Positions 9,015 to 17,146 of a stretch of DNA of 48,630 nt are shown here, in pieces. The notes below the pieces were generated by a model. It worked only from the letters and a program-made list of their open reading frames with translations, had not been told where the DNA came from and ran no database searches. Positions within the stretch are counted from its first letter, which is position 1. Each line of letters opens with the position of its first letter. The position numbers were made by a program, and so were the translations under genes. The stretch is taken from NCBI GenBank assembly GCA_029287435.1, contig JARFRD010000033.1:1-48630 (forward strand), read 5' to 3'. This stretch comes from Gammaproteobacteria bacterium (GTDB taxonomy: Bacteria; Pseudomonadota; Gammaproteobacteria; SZUA-229).

Positions 9015-9875
9015 ATGAGCGCGACATTAAAGCAGAAGCTGCTCGCTTTCCCTTTTTACCTGTTACCGCATCATGCGATCTCATGGTGCATGTTCAGGAT
9101 CGCTCGCATTCAATGGAAACCGTTTAAAAACCTGGCGATTCGTATCTATACAAAACTGAACACTGTCAACATGGACGATGCGGTTATTACTGACAAGTAT
9201 GCCTATGCAAGCCTGAATGCTTTTTTCACGCGCGCGATCAAGCCTGAACGCCGTCCCCTGGATGCCGATCCGGTGAACTGGGTATGCCCCGTCGACGGCA
9301 GCGTAAGCCAGGCTGGGAAAATTGACGGTGACCGCATTTTCCAGGCAAAAGGCCACGATTTCAGTTTGCTGGAACTGCTCGGTGGTGATTACGCAGTAGC
9401 GAAACCTTTCGAGAACGGCGAGTTTACTACCCTGTATTTATCACCCCGTGATTATCACCGGATTCATATGCCGCTTGATGGTCAACTCAGAAAGATGATT
9501 TACGTGCCAGGCAGGCTGTTCAGCGTGGCCGAACACACTGTCAACAGCATCCCGAGACTGTTTGCACGTAACGAACGCTGCGTTTGTCTGTTTGAAACCC
9601 AACAGGGGCCGATGGCGATGGTACTGGTAGGTGCAATCAATGTATCAGCCACGGAAGTGGTCTGGCATGGACTGGTATCACCCGGCAACAGCGGTGTCAC
9701 CCACTTCGACTATGCAGAAGGCGAAATCACTCTACAGCGTGGTGATGAAATGGGTCGTTTTAACCTGGGCTCAACCGTGATACTGGTTACCACCGCAGGA
9801 TTTAACTGGGATGATGCCATACAGCCGGGTAAAACTGTTGTTATGGGGCAGTCTGTCGGCCGTATGCAAGTTTGA
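9015..9875 (+). CDS. psd: Phosphatidylserine decarboxylase proenzyme
   Basis: Psd decarboxylates phosphatidylserine to phosphatidylethanolamine at the inner membrane. The 286-residue proenzyme contains the self-cleavage motif LGST near the C-terminus. Cleavage between Gly252 and Ser253 would produce the beta chain and the alpha chain carrying the pyruvoyl group from Ser253. Other family motifs are 'FFTRAIKPERRPLD', 'VCPVDGSVSQAGKI' (containing the catalytic Asp of the D-H-S triad) and 'LSPRDYHRIHMPLDG' (containing the His). It follows the copper chaperone by 14 bp on the same strand, so co-transcription is likely. It converges on the dynamin-like GTPase gene. Confidence 0.97.
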   Translation: MSATLKQKLLAFPFYLLPHHAISWCMFRIARIQWKPFKNLAIRIYTKLNTVNMDDAVITDKYAYASLNAFFTRAIKPERRPLDADPVNWVCPVDGSVSQAGKIDGDRIFQAKGHDFSLLELLGGDYAVAKPFENGEFTTLYLSPRDYHRIHMPLDGQLRKMIYVPGRLFSVAEHTVNSIPRLFARNERCVCLFETQQGPMAMVLVGAINVSATEVVWHGLVSPGNSGVTHFDYAEGEITLQRGDEMGRFNLGSTVILVTTAGFNWDDAIQPGKTVVMGQSVGRMQV

Positions 9876-9894
9876 TCGCTGCTCGTTAGCTTGA

Positions 9895-9910
9895 GCATTG
9901 TGAACAATGC
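9895..9910. terminator. Small hairpin between convergent psd and GTPase genes
   Basis: GCATTGT and ACAATGC form a near-perfect palindrome in the 36-bp gap between the two convergent stop codons. It could act in both directions, but no T-run follows on either strand, so classical intrinsic termination is doubtful. Confidence 0.25.
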
Positions 9911-9911
9911 C

Positions 9912-11420
9912 CTAGTTCACATTATCCTTTTTTCGCTCTACAGCAACATTTTCTGATTCATCATGCGTTTCAACCACTTTCAGCATTTCAGCCTGTGGTG
10001 ATTCTTCGATAACGCCTGAAGGATTGGTAAACCGATCGTTCATCGTCTGTACAAATTCACTTGCATCCGCTTCCACGGCAGACAGCAGCCGGCGGGTACG
10101 TGATGACCATCCGTTCGGTGTCGGTTGAAACACGCTACGAATCGGCCGCGTATTTCTGAGAAAGGCATTTTTTATACTACCGGCCAGTGTATCCGTCTCC
10201 ATACGTTTTGCCATGCGTTTTGCGACAAAACTGCGAATACTGAAATGTACCGTACCGGCAACCGCTGCAATCAACATTACCTTTAACGATGACATCACTG
10301 CAGCCTCGGTGAAATCAAAAGCGAACAGCCCCCACGGATTGAACCAGTTACTCAGCAATGCCATCGCTGTCATGATCAGGCCAAAGACAATGGCATCACC
10401 AACCAGCACAGTCTTCATCCAGCGACTCATCGCCGCACTCACCTTTGGTACGACAACATTTTCGATATCATTGGCGATGTGGTCCAGTGCACCGATAATT
10501 CGATATGAACGCTCGACTTCCACCTGATGAATGCGCTCATAGATATCAGCGATATCGGTATCACGTTTTGATTCAAAACGCTTGCGAACCGTCTCGTCTT
10601 CGATTGGCACAGCCACTTCTTCGTTGTAAATAGCATAAAAACGACCTGCGGTGAGGCCTTTTTGTGCAATGGCACGCTGCCATGCAGCCACTACCGCCTC
10701 AGGGTTGTCTTCTTTTGCCGCGGTATCAATCTGGTTGAGGATATACAGGAACTTTTCTGAATCATTGCGACTAATCGTATCGCCGACAAGATGATCCAGC
10801 GTATCATGCATCGCACCTGGTTCCGGGTGTCGTGCATCGAAGAACACCAGCACCAGGTCGGAAATATCGAGAATATGGTTGGTAAGCCTCAGGATAGTAT
10901 TGCGCTGTTCATCAGCATCGAACCCCGGGGAGTCAATGATGATCTTGCCACTGACTTTTTCAGAATTCGATGTCTTCATCTGCAGGTAGGCATCAATACG
11001 ACGACCTTCCCCTTCCGACACCTTGTCGATTTCATCACTCATCTGGTAGAAGGGGAAACGTGGATCAGAATCCAGCGCAATACCAGGCAACACCCGGTTC
11101 TCTTCCTGTGATGAATAACAGATGACGGTAAATTTATCGTCGACGGCCTGGTTGCCAGTTAACTGCAGCTTCTGGCCCAGAAAATGATTGATGAATGAAG
11201 ACTTGCCGGCGGAAAAAGTGCCAAGAACGGTAACCAGCGGCCACCATGGAATACGTGTCGCATACGACTCGCTGGTTTTGAGCAAGCCCATGCGATAGGC
11301 AATTCTATCCAGCTTTTTAAAACGAACGACCGCATCCAGCAATAGCGGATTTTCATTTTCCAGATGCGACTCGAGCTTGGCCAGTCGCTCTCTGATTGCT
11401 TTATCGGGTCTGGCCAACAT
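9912..11420 (-). CDS. Dynamin-like membrane GTPase, last gene of the RND/ParA cluster
   Basis: This is a 502-residue GTPase of the dynamin superfamily. The G1 loop is GTFSAGKSS (about residues 68-76), G3 is DSPGFDADEQ (about 164) and G4 is NQID (about 230). 'QAVDDKFTVICYS' probably supplies the switch I region. Two hydrophobic helices follow the GTPase and stalk region, about residues 339-360 and 376-398, so the protein is anchored in the inner membrane with the GTPase in the cytoplasm. Relatives remodel or tether membranes. The second ATG (11420) is preferred because AAGGAG lies 6 nt upstream of it; the first ATG at 11423 is too close. It is 30 bp downstream of the coiled-coil membrane protein gene and is the last of eleven co-directional genes. 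Its specific target is unknown. Confidence 0.82.
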   Translation of the reverse strand: MLARPDKAIRERLAKLESHLENENPLLLDAVVRFKKLDRIAYRMGLLKTSESYATRIPWWPLVTVLGTFSAGKSSFINHFLGQKLQLTGNQAVDDKFTVICYSSQEENRVLPGIALDSDPRFPFYQMSDEIDKVSEGEGRRIDAYLQMKTSNSEKVSGKIIIDSPGFDADEQRNTILRLTNHILDISDLVLVFFDARHPEPGAMHDTLDHLVGDTISRNDSEKFLYILNQIDTAAKEDNPEAVVAAWQRAIAQKGLTAGRFYAIYNEEVAVPIEDETVRKRFESKRDTDIADIYERIHQVEVERSYRIIGALDHIANDIENVVVPKVSAAMSRWMKTVLVGDAIVFGLIMTAMALLSNWFNPWGLFAFDFTEAAVMSSLKVMLIAAVAGTVHFSIRSFVAKRMAKRMETDTLAGSIKNAFLRNTRPIRSVFQPTPNGWSSRTRRLLSAVEADASEFVQTMNDRFTNPSGVIEESPQAEMLKVVETHDESENVAVERKKDNVN

Positions 11421-11450
11421 CATCTGCTCCTTAGGTTGTTACCTGTCAGC

Positions 11451-12473
11451 TTAACTGCCACCAGCAGCTGGTTGCCCGGGCGCCTGTCTCTGTAATTGAG
11501 GCACCGGGGACGGCATAGGCTGTATATACACAGGCTGTCCACTGTTCATTGGCAGTGGCGGCAATGGCGACGAATAGGAATCCGATGTAAACGGCATCAT
11601 ATCGTTCATGAAACCCATGGGGCCGCCCGACAAGGTGCGATTCAAGCCACCCATGTCTCGTTGCATACCATAAACTGAGCGGTTCATATTACTCATGGTC
11701 TGCGTCATATGAGCCATGTTATTACTCATCGGTTTCAGAGCTTCCATCTGGTAGGACATGGTGCGGATCTCACCGGACATGTCTCGCATATCCTGAGACA
11801 TGTCACGCATATCCGAAGTTACCCTTGGGGTTGCATCCGACACGATAGTCGCCATGCGGGTCACACTGTGTGACAGCACCGCGATATCATGCGTCAGGTG
11901 ATAAATCAGGTAGAAACCATAACCGGCGAGCAGAATAAAAGCGAACATGGTCGGGTAGACAACCATTTCCCAACGTCGCGCGCTCTTGTCAAAAGTATCT
12001 GCAAGACGCCCTAGCGCCACATCGGCATCGGCGACATAACCCTGGCTCAGGATCTTTTCTGAAGCCGCTAGCTTGGCCGCTGAAGCTTTCTGTTTTACTT
12101 CTTTGACACCTTCGGGCGTATCAGATCTGCGTGACTTGATGATGTCATCGGCAACGTGCAGTTTCTTGAGCTCATCGATCGCCTTCTTTTTTTCTTCTGC
12201 GGTTGAAGCCCCGGTGATAATGGCATCGAGTGCTTTCTTCTCTTCCTCAACGCTCATCTTTTTCTTGATGATGGTTTCAGCGTCTTTTCTTTCCTGCTCA
12301 GTCAGAGCAGCCGCCATCTTCTCAGGCTTGGGTTTCTTGGCAGCAGCCTTTTTCTTGGGCGCAGCTTTTTTTACAGGCGCAGAAGAAGCCTTTGCAGCCG
12401 GCGTTTCGGCCTTGTCTGCATTGGTACTGGATGTGCTTGTATCAGAAGCATCAGGCTTCTTCTCGTCAGCCAT
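11451..12473 (-). CDS. Single-pass membrane protein with basic histone-like N-tail and Met-rich coiled coil
   Basis: I do not recognise a named family. The 340-residue protein has a Ser/Thr/Asp-rich start and then a Lys/Ala/Pro-rich patch at residues 33-52 resembling AlgP and histone H1 tails. A charged helical region follows (about 55-165, with repeated EEKKKA segments). One transmembrane helix spans about 170-193. After it comes a long helical segment (about 200-290) with repeating M-x-x-M spacing such as 'DMRDMSQDMRDMSGEIRTM'. The last 45 residues are Pro/Gln-rich. With the basic tail inside the cell, the Met-rich coiled coil would be periplasmic. It starts 3 nt after the DUF302 stop without a clear ribosome site, implying translational coupling. 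The basic tail could contact DNA or an acidic partner; this is inference. Confidence 0.75.
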   Translation of the reverse strand: MADEKKPDASDTSTSSTNADKAETPAAKASSAPVKKAAPKKKAAAKKPKPEKMAAALTEQERKDAETIIKKKMSVEEEKKALDAIITGASTAEEKKKAIDELKKLHVADDIIKSRRSDTPEGVKEVKQKASAAKLAASEKILSQGYVADADVALGRLADTFDKSARRWEMVVYPTMFAFILLAGYGFYLIYHLTHDIAVLSHSVTRMATIVSDATPRVTSDMRDMSQDMRDMSGEIRTMSYQMEALKPMSNNMAHMTQTMSNMNRSVYGMQRDMGGLNRTLSGGPMGFMNDMMPFTSDSYSSPLPPLPMNSGQPVYIQPMPSPVPQLQRQAPGQPAAGGS

Positions 12474-12476
12474 ATA

Positions 12477-13064
12477 TTAAAATTCGCCGGTAGCGCCTCT
12501 ATTCATAATATCGAGAATAATTTCTTTAACATTTTCAGCTTCTGCCTTGAGCTCGGGTGGCAGTGGTTTGCCGCCATAAATCATACCGTCCATGTTAAGA
12601 GTATAGAGCCATAATTTGCCTTCTTTATCCTCAATCAGGGTAATTCGGCATGGCAGGTAGCTGGAAAAGGCATCACTGTAGTCCAGCATGCGTGATGCAG
12701 TCAGTGCATTACAAAACATGAATATTTTAACATACCGATATGGCTGCCCGCTCATGGCTTCCACTTCCTTGTACAATGGCATTTCACCAACATTCTTGAA
12801 GTTGTGTTCATTTGCAACAAACTTCATGGTTTCCTCAACATCGGCAGCAGTCATGCCTTCTTCGACAGGTATTTTCCAGATGCTGGCCTCAGCCATGCTC
12901 TGTGTTTCAATCAGTTTTTCACCCATATCGATAAATACATCCATCGATTTGTCTTCAAACTGATCGAGTGAACTCATCATCGGCTGAATTTTTGTGTAGG
13001 CAAAGCCCGCAGCAATAACCGCAACAAGACCAATAATGGCTAATAAATTTCGAATTGCACCCAT
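12477..13064 (-). CDS. DUF302 domain protein with N-terminal membrane anchor
   Basis: This 195-residue protein begins with one hydrophobic helix (about residues 6-24) and continues with a DUF302 fold. The characteristic segment is 'LPCRITLIEDKEGKLWLY', followed by 'MDGMIYGGKPLPPELK' near the C-terminus. DUF302 proteins have a small alpha/beta domain of unknown biochemical function and are frequent in sulfur- and metal-metabolising bacteria. Here the domain would face the periplasm or remain anchored at the inner membrane. AAAGGG lies about 8 nt before the ATG. The gene is coupled to the downstream coiled-coil membrane protein gene (3-nt gap) and follows the TPR gene by 28 bp. A role with the adjacent RND pump is inferred only from the neighbourhood. 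Confidence 0.85.
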   Translation of the reverse strand: MGAIRNLLAIIGLVAVIAAGFAYTKIQPMMSSLDQFEDKSMDVFIDMGEKLIETQSMAEASIWKIPVEEGMTAADVEETMKFVANEHNFKNVGEMPLYKEVEAMSGQPYRYVKIFMFCNALTASRMLDYSDAFSSYLPCRITLIEDKEGKLWLYTLNMDGMIYGGKPLPPELKAEAENVKEIILDIMNRGATGEF

Positions 13065-13092
13065 TCTAATACCCTTTATCTTTTTGTTTTAT

Positions 13093-13866
13093 TTAGATTT
13101 CTGACGGAGGCGAAAGCAGATTTTGAAGCGCCTGTGCTTTTCCCGGATCAAGCCTGCCGAGCATGTGCATCAAGCTGGCAGCACGCGCGCGCTGCCCCTG
13201 TTTAACCAGAATGGCTGCCGCCTCATAATAGGCCGCAGCGGCTTCTTTGCGGTTACCGCTGTTCAGATAAACATTGCCTAACTCGCCGTAAGCATCATAG
13301 TTATTCTCGCTATTGGCGATCACAGCCTTGTAATTATTCACAGAAGCCTCGATATTACCGCGATGAAATTCCTCGCGTGCATCGATCCACAACTCGCGGG
13401 TTGACACTTCAGTACCCGCCGCAGCAGCTGATGGTGCCTGAGCAGGTTCAACCGGTGGTTGAGGCTCACGAGACGCAAATGGCTGCATCGGTGGACGTGT
13501 TTCTGATCCCGGTTGCGGACGTGTCATTGGTTGCGGTTGTACCGGTTGAGTTGGCTGAACCGCCGCAACAGGCTGTTGCAGGGGTTGCTGAGGGGGCTGC
13601 TGGGCAGGTTGCTGGGCTGGCGCAGCAACGTCTACCGCCGTGCTTTCAGCTTCTGCGACGACCTCATCGGCTTCACCGCCTGTAGAAATATCATATTCAT
13701 CGAGAAACTCGCGAACCTCATCGAATTCTTCAGACAAGTAGGCAAGTGCCTTACCAGCCGGGGTATCTTCACCGGTCAGGTTGTCCCAGTAGACATAGGC
13801 ATAGGTCAGCGCCAGAACAAATGCGATGAGAATGATGTTACTTAAAATCCACCGGATCAATTTCAT
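13093..13866 (-). CDS. Membrane-anchored TPR protein with Pro/Gln-rich linker
   Basis: This 257-residue protein has three parts. There is an N-terminal membrane helix at about residues 5-27 and an acidic segment to about 75. A low-complexity Pro/Gln linker occupies about 85-145 (repeated AQQPAQQPPQQP-like stretches). The C-terminal domain of TPR-like helices (about 155-250) includes 'AREEFHRGNIEASVNNYKAV', 'YDAYGELGNVYLNSGNRKEA' and 'YYEAAAILVKQGQRARAA'. TPR domains are protein-docking modules, so it is likely the scaffold linking other products of this cluster at the inner membrane. TGGAGA lies upstream of the ATG. It is separated from the upstream parA-like gene by 71 bp with no evident terminator. 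The binding partner is unknown. Confidence 0.82.
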   Translation of the reverse strand: MKLIRWILSNIILIAFVLALTYAYVYWDNLTGEDTPAGKALAYLSEEFDEVREFLDEYDISTGGEADEVVAEAESTAVDVAAPAQQPAQQPPQQPLQQPVAAVQPTQPVQPQPMTRPQPGSETRPPMQPFASREPQPPVEPAQAPSAAAAGTEVSTRELWIDAREEFHRGNIEASVNNYKAVIANSENNYDAYGELGNVYLNSGNRKEAAAAYYEAAAILVKQGQRARAASLMHMLGRLDPGKAQALQNLLSPPSEI

Positions 13867-13937
13867 AATAATCTCCAGAATCTGTATAACTTGATTAAAC
13901 CATTGTTAGCCATTGCTATCTACTACCATCCATCTGA

Positions 13938-14573
13938 TTAATAAAGCTTTTTTGCGAGATGTTTCATTTCCCACGCCGCTTTACCCATCGGGTCCTGTTC
14001 AAACACGGCCAGCCCTTCGCTGAATGAGCGCCGGTAAGCCGTACGCTGGTATAGCCGGACATCCAGGTGTTCGATGTTGGGCAGCAGCTTGATCGCTTCC
14101 TCCGCTTCGCCCGTTTCCCGGACACCGATATGCGTGTCTGCACGGTTAATGAAGCCAAGAATTTCCGGTTTCTTTTTCTTATCAATATTCGATAAAACTA
14201 TCTTAAGGAATCGCTGTGTTGACCAGATATCAGCCTGGCTGGGTTGTACCGGTATCAAAATTCTTTTTGCCAGTGAAATTGCCTTTTCCAGATCCGGCAT
14301 ATTCGTGGCACTAACATCGGCAATTATCTGTGGTGCTTTTTTACCCTTTTTGGCTTTGCTTAGCGCTTCCAGCTCTTCAATATCATTGGAAACAATTAAC
14401 GGTGGCTCGTAACCATCTTCTTCACGAATCTCAGCGGTATCGCTGAGCGTGGCCTGGGGATCAAGATCGAATACTCGTACGCCTGACTTTTCATGCGCCA
14501 GCCAGACAGCAAGGTTGAAAGCCACTGTGCTCTTACCTGTTCCCCCTTTCAAATTACCGATAACAGTCAACAT
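13938..14573 (-). CDS. ParA/MinD-type positioning ATPase
   Basis: This is a 211-residue P-loop ATPase of the ParA family. It has the deviant Walker A motif KGGTGKST at about residues 9-16 with the signature lysine, and 'GVRVFDLDPQATLSD' as the switch region. Walker B is 'QIIADVSATNMPD', less canonical than the usual D-T/A-P. 'RILIPVQPSQADIWS' and 'ILGFINRADTHI' are typical. It is shorter than plasmid ParA, lacks an N-terminal DNA-binding domain and has no adjacent ParB. This places it with orphan ParA proteins that position cargo such as carboxysomes, chemosensory clusters or flagella. It lies in the middle of an envelope-protein operon, so the cargo may be a product of that operon; this is inference. 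Confidence 0.87.
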   Translation of the reverse strand: MLTVIGNLKGGTGKSTVAFNLAVWLAHEKSGVRVFDLDPQATLSDTAEIREEDGYEPPLIVSNDIEELEALSKAKKGKKAPQIIADVSATNMPDLEKAISLAKRILIPVQPSQADIWSTQRFLKIVLSNIDKKKKPEILGFINRADTHIGVRETGEAEEAIKLLPNIEHLDVRLYQRTAYRRSFSEGLAVFEQDPMGKAAWEMKHLAKKLY

Positions 14574-14588
14574 ATACGTACCCTTGTG

Positions 14589-15374
14589 TTATTTTTTGCT
14601 TCCGCTGTTCACGGACTGTTCTGTTTTGAATTCGGTTAACTGGGAATCGACTGTTTTATAACCATCGGGGACTTCAAATAAACCTGCATGCATGGTTTCT
14701 ACCGTGATATTGCGTAATTCGTCGATACCACCATCATCGTCTTGCTGGCGAACCACGATACCAAGTTCGGCGTCGATCCACTGAATACCGTGCACACTAC
14801 TGCCGTCGGGCGAGAAAACGATCATATCCACTTTTCGGACTTTTCTGCCATTGAATTCCTGGTTATCAAGCAGCTTGACATCAAGCACTGTGCCATCAGG
14901 ATTTTCCTGGCGTAATGGAATCTTGTATTGCTTGTCCAGCCACTGAAATATGTGCATATCACGTCCGCTAACATCCATCGTAATCAGCCATTTCTCAGCC
15001 TGGCGACCTTTCAGCTCAACGGTTTTAAGATGCGTACATTCAGCGCCGGGGAAATTGTCACAGGGATTTTCACTTGTGGGCTGCTGTTCGGTACCAAGCC
15101 TCATCTGCTCCTGATTCATATCACGCTGAACATACAACTTTTTTTCTGTATCCAGCCAGGTGATTTTCTTGTTCCTGGTATCGAAGATTTGAACCATGGG
15201 TACGCCCTGGTCCAGGTATTCAAAACGTACGTTACCGTCAGACCAGTACATTCTGGCATGACTGACATCACTGCCACGCAACTGAACCGCATCGGCAGTG
15301 AATGACACCGCCTGTGTTTTAGAACTAAAGGCGATGGTTAAAAGAATTAGTAATAAATTAAAACGTTTTTTCAC
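14589..15374 (-). CDS. Exported DUF4412-like protein
   Basis: This is a predicted secreted protein of about 261 residues. A signal peptide (KKRFNLLLILLTIAFSSKTQA) precedes a beta-rich domain. 'ARMYWSDGNVRFEYLDQG' followed by 'QIFDTRNKKITWLDTEKK' resembles DUF4412 and LolA-like folds, where repeated strands surround a hydrophobic cavity. A second half repeats the theme ('GRKVRKVDMIVFSPDGSSV'). The cysteine pair at 'NPCDNFPGAECTHLK' could form a disulfide. No ATG fits; the GTG at 15372-15374 is chosen because it begins the signal peptide directly. The open frame extends to 15431 but that extension would mask the signal. It starts 60 bp downstream of the sulfur-globule-like gene. Binding of a lipid or another hydrophobic ligand is conceivable but unproven. 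Confidence 0.68.
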   Translation of the reverse strand: MKKRFNLLLILLTIAFSSKTQAVSFTADAVQLRGSDVSHARMYWSDGNVRFEYLDQGVPMVQIFDTRNKKITWLDTEKKLYVQRDMNQEQMRLGTEQQPTSENPCDNFPGAECTHLKTVELKGRQAEKWLITMDVSGRDMHIFQWLDKQYKIPLRQENPDGTVLDVKLLDNQEFNGRKVRKVDMIVFSPDGSSVHGIQWIDAELGIVVRQQDDDGGIDELRNITVETMHAGLFEVPDGYKTVDSQLTEFKTEQSVNSGSKK

Positions 15375-15434
15375 ACTTAATAAATCCAGATGGCTGGCAG
15401 CTGTAACAGCCGCCAGCCACGGAAACCACACAAC

Positions 15435-15881
15435 TTACTGCGCAGGTGCTGCTGGCGCTGCAGGCGCTGCAGGTGCTGCTGGACGTGGTGGAGGCGCATA
15501 ACCATAAGGCGCATAACGTGGACCACCATAGTAGCCACGACCATCACGCCAGTCACCACGGTAATCACCGTAATAATCGCCGCGGTAATCACCACGACCA
15601 TAGTAGCGCTGGTCACCACGACCACGGCCTTCACCACGACCACGGCCACGACCTGAACCACGACCAGAGAAGTTCATGGAGAAATCGCCATCAACCTCAC
15701 TGTCCAGATCACCATAGGTGTCACCGTAGCCTGAGCCATAACCTGAACCATAGCCTGAACCATCGCCATAACCATATCCGCGACTATCGCCACGACCATA
15801 GCCGTCGTCTCCCCACCATGCACTTGCAGATGTGGAAATGACCAGAGCTGCAGCAGCAGCCATCACTTTCAATGTTTTCAT
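15435..15881 (-). CDS. Exported Gly/Tyr/Arg-rich low-complexity protein, sulfur-globule-protein-like
   Basis: This 148-residue protein has a clear signal peptide, MKTLKVMAAAAALVISTSASA, cleaved before WWGDDGYGRG. The mature part is built of simple repeats: GYGSGYGSGYG, then GRGRGRGEGRGRG, then Asp/Tyr repeats (GDYRGDYYGDYRGD), and a final PAAPAAPAAPAAPA tail. Gly- and Tyr-rich secreted proteins of this kind coat periplasmic sulfur globules in purple sulfur bacteria and relatives, and the composition and signal peptide fit that family. Low complexity makes homology hard to prove; a structural or RNA-like RGG phase-separating protein is an alternative. The ATG at 15881 is preferred over an upstream start at 15920 because AGGTAA precedes it and it begins the signal peptide. 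It lies in the middle of the RND-to-GTPase operon. Confidence 0.55.
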   Translation of the reverse strand: MKTLKVMAAAAALVISTSASAWWGDDGYGRGDSRGYGYGDGSGYGSGYGSGYGDTYGDLDSEVDGDFSMNFSGRGSGRGRGRGEGRGRGDQRYYGRGDYRGDYYGDYRGDWRDGRGYYGGPRYAPYGYAPPPRPAAPAAPAAPAAPAQ

Positions 15882-16010
15882 TGATTTACCTTTTTCACCC
15901 TCTTCGAATTTGTGTGGCATTGAATCGAGGGAGTTTACTCAACACCAACGGGTACCACTGACTGAATCCCAAAAGAACTCATCGCAGTAGATTCTTGTGT
16001 CACGACCGAC

Positions 16011-16541
16011 TTACTCGTCCTGAGTCGGATATGGTGCCATATTTCCATAAGGCATACCCGGCCAATTGCTGCCGCCATACGGCGTCAGCAATGGATCACC
16101 ACCAAAGCCGGGTACGTTGCCGAAATATGGCATACCATAAAACGACGATCCACCCATGCCTGGATAAGTCATATAACCTGGCAAGCCCCCATACGGCGTA
16201 CCCATCATTGGTGTGGAATACATACCGTAGGGAGACACATAACCAGGTTGATAACGCTGTTCCTGTTGCGCAGGTATTTCCTTCTCTTCCTTCTTGCTGT
16301 CCTGCTCCAGGTCTTCCGGTGTAACGTATCGCGGATTCGTTATGTAGGAAGGTGGACCCCGCTGTTGCCACGGATCTGGCAATGCCCAGGGATTGCCACG
16401 CGATTCCGCCAGCCGTTCACCGTTTAGCTCACCAGAAGCAAATGATTCCTCAGCGTAAATGTTATCGTTCAATCCTTCAGAAACTGAATCCTGAATGAAT
16501 ACGATCAAAAACAGAACGACACTTGTTCTCGACCAGTTCAT
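16011..16541 (-). CDS. Exported Pro/Gly/Tyr/Met-rich protein of unknown function
   Basis: The protein has 176 residues and no recognised domain. An N-terminal hydrophobic stretch (NWSRTSVVLFLIVFIQDSVS) looks like a signal peptide. An acidic and polar part extends to about residue 95 and includes 'PEDLEQDSKKEEKEIPAQQE'. The C-terminal 80 residues are a low-complexity matrix of Pro, Gly, Tyr and Met, with repeats like MMGTPYGGLPGYMTYPGMGG. This composition resembles extracellular or globule-coat structural proteins and that of the next gene in the operon. The ATG at 16541 is preferred; a GTG at 16550 is also in frame. Position between two other secreted low-complexity proteins suggests a shared structure. 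No function can be assigned. Confidence 0.65.
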   Translation of the reverse strand: MNWSRTSVVLFLIVFIQDSVSEGLNDNIYAEESFASGELNGERLAESRGNPWALPDPWQQRGPPSYITNPRYVTPEDLEQDSKKEEKEIPAQQEQRYQPGYVSPYGMYSTPMMGTPYGGLPGYMTYPGMGGSSFYGMPYFGNVPGFGGDPLLTPYGGSNWPGMPYGNMAPYPTQDE

Positions 16542-16599
16542 CACAACCACATTCCATCACCCGTTTAACCATTAGCAGGCTAAACCAGAGCGCTCTTTG

Positions 16600-17136
16600 T
16601 TAGTACCCGCGGTATCCATAATACCCGGGTCTGACAGGAGGCGGCCTCTGAACCGGCGGCCTCTGTATTGGTGGTCTCTGTGGATACTGCTGTCTCCACG
16701 CTGGCTCAGGTGGTACTTCCCGTGCACGCATTTGAGCTTCAAGTTGTTCTTCAAGGCCATCAGGCACATAATGGTATTCACCCTCTTCCGGCACCCATCG
16801 TTGAGGCCTGTCACGTCCTTCTGGCCAGGGCATTTCAGGTTTGAACAAAGGTGACTCTGATCGCCCTTTGCGATACTCATCTGCCCGGTCACCTGAGGGG
16901 AAAGCATCAATACGCGACAGGGCTGATGACATGTACGGCCCTGGTGGTGGCGGCGGCATCGTATCTTCTTGCCTGAACCTTTCAGGCCAGACCGGGTATG
17001 CCGGCGGTAGCTGAGCCTGTCGAATTTCACTCGCTTCAGCGCCAGATACAGACATATCAGCTTCAGCTTGTACTCCAGCTGACAATAATATTAGAGACAT
17101 CATAAGGATGGGGGGTGTTTTCTTCATGACGTACAT
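16600..17136 (-). CDS. Exported Pro/Arg-rich protein coupled to the RND pump gene
   Basis: This protein of 178 residues has a signal peptide (KKTPPILMMSLILLSAGVQA). The mature part is rich in Pro, Arg and Glu, with PPPPPGPY near residue 65 and a C-terminus of repeats such as RPPIQRPPVQRPPPVRPG ending in YYGYRGY. No domain is recognised. The ribosome site AGGAG overlaps the stop codon of the RND gene (17147-17149) and lies about 8 nt before the ATG at 17136, so translation is coupled to the pump. Another ATG at 17127 is possible. The Tyr/Gly ending resembles the sulfur-globule-like protein two genes on. An envelope structural or pump-accessory role is a guess. Confidence 0.68.
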   Translation of the reverse strand: MYVMKKTPPILMMSLILLSAGVQAEADMSVSGAEASEIRQAQLPPAYPVWPERFRQEDTMPPPPPGPYMSSALSRIDAFPSGDRADEYRKGRSESPLFKPEMPWPEGRDRPQRWVPEEGEYHYVPDGLEEQLEAQMRAREVPPEPAWRQQYPQRPPIQRPPVQRPPPVRPGYYGYRGY

Positions 17137-17146
17137 CAACTTACTC

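Noticed and set aside
13938-14573. ParA gene as evidence for a plasmid or chromosome partition locus
   Set aside because: There is no ParB gene, no parS-like repeats and no replication gene. It is embedded in an envelope operon, so cargo positioning is more likely.
15390-15841. Plus-strand frames with His-rich or Thr-rich repeats opposite the Gly/Tyr-rich gene
   Set aside because: They are reverse readings of GGT/TAC repeats. The minus-strand frame has the signal peptide, ribosome site and operon position.
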